Assembly (NCBI GenBank): GCA_016188675.1
Contig: JACPHJ010000146.1
Span: 1-36,006 of the forward strand
Reading direction: 5' to 3'
DNA: 36,006 nt
DNA from: Planctomycetota bacterium
Lineage (GTDB): Bacteria; Planctomycetota; Brocadiia; Brocadiales; Brocadiaceae
Shown here in pieces: positions 33,330 to 36,006 of this stretch. How positions within the stretch are numbered: the first letter of the stretch is position 1; the number at the start of each line of letters is the position of its first letter. A program made the position numbers and the translations under genes. Below the pieces are notes generated by a model that was not told where the DNA came from, did not search any database, and worked only from the letters and a program-made list of their open reading frames with translations.

Positions 33330-34123
33330 TTTGTTACCTCCTGTAAAAATTTTTCTTCTAATTCTATAATAAATTTCTCATATTTCTTTGGCAGTTCGTC
33401 TCCTACGGAGGCGTCTGCAGCGTTACATTTGCGGAACATTTCACCAACCTGTGTTGTAGATAACTGGCGGTCGATCCACGGATAAAGGATTTCGTCTTCC
33501 TTCTTGATATGTTGAGTCAATAAATCACGGTACGCAAGAAGGTTTTCCTTGACCTGAGTTTTATTGTTTTTCTCTGCGCCCTCGACTGCCTGTCTCACAT
33601 ATCCCCTTCCGGTATCATGGTCTTTGTACATGACCTGAATAATTTCTGCCTTCTCATCAACGTATTTGAACAATATGTCTTCTTCCTTCATATGATGATA
33701 TTTGTCGGCATACGTACGGATAAAATCCACACACCCCAGAATCAAATCTTTATCCACGCTCAAACTGCTTTCGGTATACTCTGCAATCGAAGGAATTAAC
33801 GCCAGGAGGCGTTTAATCAGTACATGTTCATCAACAAGCTTTTTAACAGGCGGTGAATATGTAATTTTCTTCGGCGCTGACTGTATGGTCATATCCACCA
33901 CAGGTTCTGATATTTTCCTGTCCGGATAAATGGCCTTTTCTATTCTATACATTAAAGTGGCTTCTTTTTGCGGGCCGAGATTATGGATACCGACAACGTC
34001 CTTGAGGAGACAGCTTCCTACCGTACACGGGACGCAGCCGATGCCGTATTCCTCAAGAATACGACCAACCTCCGGGTAGGTGTTAATAATTTCTTTTATT
34101 TCTCTGTTTAATACCTTAAGCAA
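33326..34123 (-). CDS. DUF1858-like plus hemerythrin-domain protein
   Basis: This encodes 265 residues from TTG 34123 with AGGAGG seven bases upstream. An N-terminal DUF1858/ScdA-N-like segment (1-70) holds a Cys cluster, IGCVPCTVGSCLLKDVVGIH. The C-terminal hemerythrin-like bundle (about 95-265) supplies ligands in DEHVLIKRLL, KYHHMKEEDILF, YKDHDTGRGYV and LTQHIKKEDEILYPW, the H, HxxxE, H, HxxxE pattern of a di-iron, oxygen- or NO-binding site. Related Ric/ScdA proteins repair iron-sulfur centres damaged by NO, apt for a cell that lives on nitrogen oxides. A near-consensus promoter and an inverted repeat lie upstream. Confidence 0.9.
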   Translation of the reverse strand: MLKVLNREIKEIINTYPEVGRILEEYGIGCVPCTVGSCLLKDVVGIHNLGPQKEATLMYRIEKAIYPDRKISEPVVDMTIQSAPKKITYSPPVKKLVDEHVLIKRLLALIPSIAEYTESSLSVDKDLILGCVDFIRTYADKYHHMKEEDILFKYVDEKAEIIQVMYKDHDTGRGYVRQAVEGAEKNNKTQVKENLLAYRDLLTQHIKKEDEILYPWIDRQLSTTQVGEMFRKCNAADASVGDELPKKYEKFIIELEEKFLQEVTK

Positions 34124-34183
34124 TAAAATCCTCCTTTTAAAACGGTGTTAAAAGTAACTAAATTAAAAATATGACATAGCAAA

Positions 34184-34213
34184 ATTATAGCGAATACACA
34201 TATTTTATGTCAA
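34184..34213 (-). promoter_or_regulatory. Near-consensus sigma-70 promoter with flanking inverted repeat
   Basis: On the minus strand TTGACA (34213-34208), 18 bases, then TATAAT (34189-34184): both hexamers are perfect. Transcription would start near 34177, about 54 bases before TTG 34123. TGACATA (34172-34178) and TATGTCA (34206-34212) form an inverted repeat spanning from the start site to the -35, a likely operator geometry. Confidence 0.8.
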
Positions 34214-34223
34214 GCAAAGAAAT

Positions 34224-35372
34224 CTACCGCTTTAAAAGGTAGTAAAGCCGGCCATAGGCATTCAACTCGCCGGCTTCGTGCATGGCCTGGTCGCCAATTC
34301 CAAAATACACGTCGGCTCTGGCCGGAGTTTGAATTGCGCTCCCCGTATCCTGATCCATGGCGAAGAAAGATTTTCCACCCTTTCCCTTGCTCTGAAACCA
34401 ACCCCATTTTTTTGCCTTCTTCGGTTCTATAACAGCGAAGGCTAAGCCACCGGCAGGAAAAACCTTTTTGTCTGTGGCAATACTCCTCATGGGAGTTACC
34501 GGCACACCGATTGACCCATAGGGGATCGCATGATTTACCCTCTTGAAAAAAATGTAGCGGTCGTTCTTTTTGAGATACGAATCTAATTCAGAGGGATGCT
34601 GTTCGAAATAACTTATCAGCGTTGAAAGAGTCAAATCGTCTTCCGGAATCTTCCCGTCCATAACCAATAGACGCCCCATACTGGTGTATGTATGGCCAGA
34701 ATCGGCATCGTAACCTACATATACCTTTTCTCCTGACGGGAGATTGATTTGCCCCGACCCCTGAACATGAATGAGATATGCATCCAGTTTTGATTTGAGG
34801 TAGACGATTTCATTTCCTCTCAAAAGATTGCGTTCTTCAATTTCACGCCGTGTATAATAAGGTTTTTTGAAGTCAGCGGGTTTTTTGTATAGCGGGTGAC
34901 GAAACTCTCCTGTTGGCGTAAGGCTTCCATCATAAATAGGCGTTCCGTAACCGGTAAAATGTACCTGGCCTTCGTACGCTTTCCCAATGGCCTGAAAGAC
35001 CCTGAAATTTCCGACAATGAATTCGTTAAGTTCTTCTGCACTGTTACAACGAAGAAATCCTTCCCGGAATACTTTTAAGGTGTTTTCCAGGTTTTGGTGT
35101 GAAAATCCAGCCATCCGAAAGCCGTGAGGATTTGTTTTGACCCTTTTGAAATATTCCAGGCTGTAATCTATCGAACGCAATAGGGTATCCCTGCTGTAGT
35201 CGTCTGCAAACCTGGGGAGTAGTTTGGGGTCTGTAATTTCCACCAGGGTATCACCGGATTCTCTGGGGACGAGGAGCGGCTTTTTTTTGAACATGGCACA
35301 ACCTGACTCAAGGATAACGGACAAAACTACAAATAATAACAAACCCTTAATAATATTATTTTTTGATTTCAT
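34224..35372 (-). CDS. mltA: Membrane-bound lytic murein transglycosylase A (MltA)
   Basis: This encodes 382 residues from ATG 35372, with AAGGAA upstream. The hydrophobic leader ends in LESGCAMF, a probable lipoprotein signal although the -3 residue is Glu. The MltA barrel has FTGYGTPIYDGSL, YLIHVQGSGQINLPSG, YTSMGRLLVMDGKIPE and the double-psi 3D domain FFAMDQDTGSAIQTPARAD then VYFGIGDQAMHEAGEL, with the catalytic Asp in the QDTG-to-RAD region. MltA cleaves the MurNAc-GlcNAc bond of peptidoglycan. It implies a real wall, as do the SpoIID and LysM proteins here. Its 3' end adjoins the hemerythrin-operon promoter. Confidence 0.96.
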   Translation of the reverse strand: MKSKNNIIKGLLLFVVLSVILESGCAMFKKKPLLVPRESGDTLVEITDPKLLPRFADDYSRDTLLRSIDYSLEYFKRVKTNPHGFRMAGFSHQNLENTLKVFREGFLRCNSAEELNEFIVGNFRVFQAIGKAYEGQVHFTGYGTPIYDGSLTPTGEFRHPLYKKPADFKKPYYTRREIEERNLLRGNEIVYLKSKLDAYLIHVQGSGQINLPSGEKVYVGYDADSGHTYTSMGRLLVMDGKIPEDDLTLSTLISYFEQHPSELDSYLKKNDRYIFFKRVNHAIPYGSIGVPVTPMRSIATDKKVFPAGGLAFAVIEPKKAKKWGWFQSKGKGGKSFFAMDQDTGSAIQTPARADVYFGIGDQAMHEAGELNAYGRLYYLLKR

Positions 35373-35401
35373 AAGTGTGATTTCCTTAAATTAGTCCTAC
35401 T

Positions 35402-35488
35402 AAGTCCCCCTTACCAAAGGGGGATTCAGGGGGTTGTGTTTTTCATGAGTTTTTACAACCCCCTTGCCCCCTTTTCTAAGGGGGATTT
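35402..35488. repeat. MITE-like palindrome of CCCCCTT/AAGGGGG type
   Basis: The left arm (35402-35437, AAGTCCCCCTTACCAAAGGG then GGATTCAGGGGGTTGT) is nearly the reverse complement of the right arm (35455-35488, ending in CTAAGGGGGATTT), around a 17-base centre. Each arm holds its own smaller palindrome. It lies 30 bases upstream of mltA. Elements of this style are dispersed in many bacterial genomes. No transposase is present. Confidence 0.8.
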
Positions 35489-35714
35489 TATGCCTGCTAC
35501 CACCCGCAAAGCCGCATAAATAAAATGAAAATTCCTGTACAATTAAATTAAGTACCAAGGAATTCTATCGTTATTTAAATCTTAAAAGGAGAAAATCTTC
35601 CTTCTTGTTCGGGTTAGGCAGTATTTTATACTTCTCATATCAGAGAATCAAAGGAAAAAATTGATACGGATAAGATGCCGTTTCATAAAACGAAGAAACA
35701 AGAAAAATTTTTAA

Positions 35715-35744
35715 TTGACAAACATCAAGTATCTCAAGTAGAAT
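35715..35744 (+). promoter_or_regulatory. Sigma-70-like promoter for the cobalamin riboswitch
   Basis: TTGACA (35715-35720), 18 bases, then TAGAAT (35739-35744) place the start near 35751, 40 bases before the riboswitch P1 stem. The rest of 35489-35714 holds no gene that I can support. Confidence 0.65.
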
Positions 35745-35790
35745 CAGCCCAACTTTTCAAAATATAAATTGTTCTTTTTATCTATAAAAT

Positions 35791-35993
35791 CAATTACAGG
35801 TAATTCTCCCGTAAATATGTTTGGGAGTAAAAAGGGAATCCATATCTCGTTTGACTAAACGCGATGAGGAGCGGACCCGCCGCTGTAACCGGGAACGAAC
35901 GTCACAATACCACTGGAAAAGCTGATTAAACGGCTTTCTGGGAAGGGGTGATCAGTAGGACGATCCGGAAGCCAGAAGACCTGCCTGTAATTG
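35791..35993 (+). ncRNA. Cobalamin (B12) riboswitch aptamer
   Basis: The closing P1 stem is exact: CAATTACAGG (35791-35800) with CCTGTAATTG (35984-35993). Inside are the conserved core segments AAAGGGAA (35831 onward), GCGGACCCGCCGCTGTAACC, CCACTGG, CTGGGAAGG, GACGATCCGGAAGCC and the B12 box AGCCAGAAGACCTGCC (35970-35985). It binds adenosyl- or related cobalamin and represses the gene downstream, usually a B12 transporter or cobalamin synthesis gene; that gene and the expression platform lie beyond the right edge. The GGTG-like segment expected after GGGAA is altered. Confidence 0.95.
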
Positions 35994-36006
35994 CTTCACG
36001 ACGTCT

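Overview
The window looks like chromosome from an anammox planctomycete of the Kuenenia/Brocadia type. The strongest clue is an octaheme hydroxylamine-oxidoreductase-like cytochrome with a signal peptide and eight CxxCH motifs (27288-28745, minus strand). Supporting clues are a tetratricopeptide protein carrying RNA-polymerase-alpha-C-terminal-like domains, a radical SAM plus ketosynthase pair of the kind proposed for ladderane lipid synthesis, a siroheme-route heme radical SAM enzyme, and moderately AT-rich DNA. The genus cannot be fixed from sequence alone.

Layout. 1-1580 is the 5' part of a large secreted PDZ protein that runs off the left edge. 1891-2705 holds a 67-residue half-rubrerythrin, an intact cold-shock gene, and a second cold-shock gene destroyed by a 92-bp internal deletion. 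2935-13064 is a long plus-strand run: TPR/alpha-CTD protein, ruvA, ruvB, queH, a SpoIID/LytB protein, tgt, yajC and a fused secDF. It joins Holliday-junction processing, queuosine tRNA modification and the Sec accessory complex. 13100-16664 carries a MITE-like palindrome, a LysM protein, an eight-repeat PQQ-type beta-propeller and an AhbC-like heme enzyme, closed by a strong hairpin. On the minus strand follow a FadL-type porin and an HD-GYP response regulator.

The most interesting block is 19094-27166. A 685-bp regulatory gap contains a dyad, two direct repeats and a sigma-54-like promoter. It is followed by a receiver-GAF-PAS protein with no output domain, a B12-type radical SAM enzyme with CX4CX2C cluster spacing, a translationally coupled FabF-like ketosynthase whose second catalytic His is Gln and whose gating loop is rewritten, and a polytopic histidine kinase whose GAF-PAS region resembles that of the receiver protein. 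I read this as a candidate sensory-controlled unusual-lipid module; ladderane chemistry is a hypothesis, not a demonstration.

Right of the HAO-like gene are an 851-residue orphan with a promoter placed for a leaderless mRNA, a BON-domain lipoprotein overlapping another orphan, a hemerythrin/Fe-S-type operon behind a near-consensus promoter, an MltA transglycosylase, a second MITE-like palindrome, and a complete cobalamin riboswitch with its own promoter, whose target gene lies beyond the right edge. I found no rRNA, tRNA, CRISPR array, insertion sequence with transposase, or prophage.
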